From CAZADH01 sp964483805 (GTDB lineage Bacteria; Muiribacteriota; Ozemobacteria; Ozemobacterales; Ozemobacteraceae), in NCBI GenBank assembly GCA_964483805.1, contig CAZADH010000293.1:1-7552 (forward strand): DNA of 7,552 nt. Direction: 5' to 3'. Numbering within the stretch: the first letter of the stretch is position 1; each line of letters begins with the position of its first letter. The translations under genes were made by a program, and so were the position numbers. Shown here one piece after another: positions 6,015 to 7,552 of this stretch. The notes under the pieces were generated by a model, which worked only from the letters and a program-made list of their open reading frames with translations, made no database searches and was not told the origin of the DNA.

Positions 6015-7552
6015 TTACAAACGTTCCGGATGCTCTTTGACCGGCGTGGCCTTGCGCAATTCTTCCATGAACTGCTCGACCGCCTCTTTCTGCTTTTCAC
6101 CGGTCAACTGCTTCTTCAGGCCTTCTTTGACCTGCTCGAACGGCGTGGTGCCCTCTTTCTGCTTCTCTTCGACCCGGATGAGGTGGAAACCGAACTGGGT
6201 TTTCACCGGACCGACCAGCTTGCCCACGTCGTTGTCGGCCACAGCCTTCTCGAATTCGGGAACCATCTGGCCCTTCTCGAAGAAGCCCAGATCGCCACCC
6301 TTCTCTTTCGAGGGGCAGGTCGAATGTTGCTTCGCCAGCTCGGTGAACGATGCCCCACCTTCGATCTGCTTCAGCAGAGCGGTGGCACTCGCCTCGTCGG
6401 CGACCAGAATATGGCTGGCGCGGAACTTCGCCGCCTGCTTGAATTTGTCGGGGTTGCCCAGGTAATAGGCCTGGAGCGCGGCGTCATCGAGCTTGACCCG
6501 ATTGGCCACTTCTTCATCGAGCAGGCTCATGACGGCCACCTGTTGGTTGGCCATCTTGACCGCCATGGGGCGAGCCTTGGCCATCTCGTCGAAGTGTTTC
6601 TCGGTGTAGGCGGCCAGCAGTTTGCGCAATACAAATTGTTGCACGAACTTCTGCAAGCCCTCGCCCTGAAGCACCTGCGGCCGCAGGAACGGCGGGATCT
6701 GGCCGAGCTCTTCGGCGACCGAGGCGACCTTCACCGACTCGGTGCCGACCGTGAACAACTCGACGGCATTGTCGGCGTCGGTCAGTTCGGGCTTGGCCAG
6801 CAACGAGAACTTGTCTTCATTCATTTTGAGACCGAACTCTTTGCCCAGATCGGCCGTCAGTTTGTCGAGGACTTCTTTCTGTTTCTGACCCTGCAGGTGC
6901 TTGGAGATCTGGTCACTGACCTCGGCGAAAGGTTGCGTCTGCCCCTTTTCACGCTCCTTGATCATCGCCAGCATCGCTTGATCGTTGACGCGCAAAACTT
7001 CAGATACGGCGCCGTCTTTGAGCGTATCGAGCACCGACTGCAGAGCCACCGGCATCTCGTCACGGGTCTTGAACCCGGCGTCACCGCCGCTCGATTTGAA
7101 CGTGTCAACCGAACTGGCCTTGGCCGCATCGATGAACGACTTGCCGCCATCGATCTCTTTTTTGAGAGCCGCCGCCGCTGTGGCGTCGGCCATGGTGATC
7201 TGGAACAGGTGGAACTTGTCGTCACCCTTGAACTCGTCGGGATGCTTGTCGTAGTAAGCCTTGACCGCCGCTTCATCGGGCCCGTTTTTCTTCATCTGCT
7301 CGGTCACATAACCTTGCGACAGAACCTGGACGGTCAGCTCACGCAGCCGATTCTGGGCTTCCGGCTTCGCCATGACGCCACGCTTCTCGGCCTCGGTGGC
7401 CAACAACTGGAGATCGCCCATCTGCTTCAACCACTGGACGCGGCCCTGCGGAGTCTCAACCTGGCTGCGCACGCGCGGCGGCAACTCGGCCACGGTCGCA
7501 TCGTACTCCTCACGGGTGATGCTCTTGCTACCCACTTCGATCAACACGTCGG
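6015..7552 (-). CDS. Exported parvulin-type peptidyl-prolyl isomerase with two rotamase domains (5' end beyond window)
   Basis: A foldase of the SurA/PrsA/PpiC group that should isomerise prolyl bonds in proteins outside the cytoplasm. The frame is open to the right edge, so the true start and any signal peptide or lipobox lie outside; the GTG at 7547 is internal. Counting that codon as 1, 510 residues are seen. Residues 1-105 resemble a SurA-N-type helical chaperone region and 111-205 form a first parvulin domain. A second helical linker follows, then a parvulin domain at 374-462. The second is canonical: ASHILV with H379, CPSKEKGGDLGFF with C411, GQMVPEFE, and QFGFHLI with H455, very close to E. 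coli PpiC. In the first domain the equivalent positions are Q116, D148 and about M192, while GGDAGF at 154-159 survives, so it is probably catalytically dead. The repeated layout suggests internal duplication. The tail after 465 is charged and helical. The gene stops 109 nt before rny on the same strand. Confidence 0.93.
   Translation of the reverse strand, partial: DVLIEVGSKSITREEYDATVAELPPRVRSQVETPQGRVQWLKQMGDLQLLATEAEKRGVMAKPEAQNRLRELTVQVLSQGYVTEQMKKNGPDEAAVKAYYDKHPDEFKGDDKFHLFQITMADATAAAALKKEIDGGKSFIDAAKASSVDTFKSSGGDAGFKTRDEMPVALQSVLDTLKDGAVSEVLRVNDQAMLAMIKEREKGQTQPFAEVSDQISKHLQGQKQKEVLDKLTADLGKEFGLKMNEDKFSLLAKPELTDADNAVELFTVGTESVKVASVAEELGQIPPFLRPQVLQGEGLQKFVQQFVLRKLLAAYTEKHFDEMAKARPMAVKMANQQVAVMSLLDEEVANRVKLDDAALQAYYLGNPDKFKQAAKFRASHILVADEASATALLKQIEGGASFTELAKQHSTCPSKEKGGDLGFFEKGQMVPEFEKAVADNDVGKLVGPVKTQFGFHLIRVEEKQKEGTTPFEQVKEGLKKQLTGEKQKEAVEQFMEELRKATPVKEHPERL

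Overview
The window holds five protein genes, all transcribed leftwards (minus strand). They come from a GC-rich bacterial chromosome whose coding strand has clearly G/C-biased third codon positions. In transcription order, right to left, they are: an exported parvulin-type peptidyl-prolyl isomerase (5' end cut by the window edge), RNase Y (rny), a YmdB-type metallophosphoesterase, a secreted M14 zinc carboxypeptidase, and a large Trp-rich protein I do not recognise (3' end cut by the window edge). The organism cannot be named from this sequence. Using RNase Y rather than an RNase E-centred system argues against a typical gamma- or beta-proteobacterium. A SurA/PrsA-like foldase and a pre-pro-carboxypeptidase fit a high-GC bacterium with an active secretion apparatus, for example a deltaproteobacterial-type or candidate-phylum lineage. 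That placement is inference.

Layout. 7552-6015: foldase with two tandem parvulin domains, of which only the second keeps the canonical residues. 6014-5906: a 109-nt gap with a plausible promoter, a strong 12-bp hairpin and the rny ribosome binding site. 5905-4367: rny. 4366-4292: a 75-nt gap with a perfect 26-bp palindrome followed directly by the ymdB ribosome binding site. 4291-3464: ymdB. 3463-3200: a 264-nt non-coding stretch with small hairpins after ymdB and a candidate promoter for the carboxypeptidase. 3199-1739: carboxypeptidase. 1738-1614: a textbook intrinsic terminator and the ribosome binding site of the last gene. 1613-1: the unrecognised gene, with 537 stop-free codons in the window.

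The genes form at least three units. The first is the foldase with rny-ymdB; rny may also have its own promoter. The rny-ymdB pair is a widely conserved neighbourhood linking mRNA turnover with a phosphodiesterase regulator. The second is the carboxypeptidase, which appears to have its own promoter and ends at the terminator at 1693-1663. The third is the unknown gene. I see no rRNA, tRNA, CRISPR array, insertion sequence, attachment site or defence cassette. The least ordinary items are the unknown Trp-rich protein, the 26-bp palindrome inside the rny-ymdB unit, and the structured rny leader.
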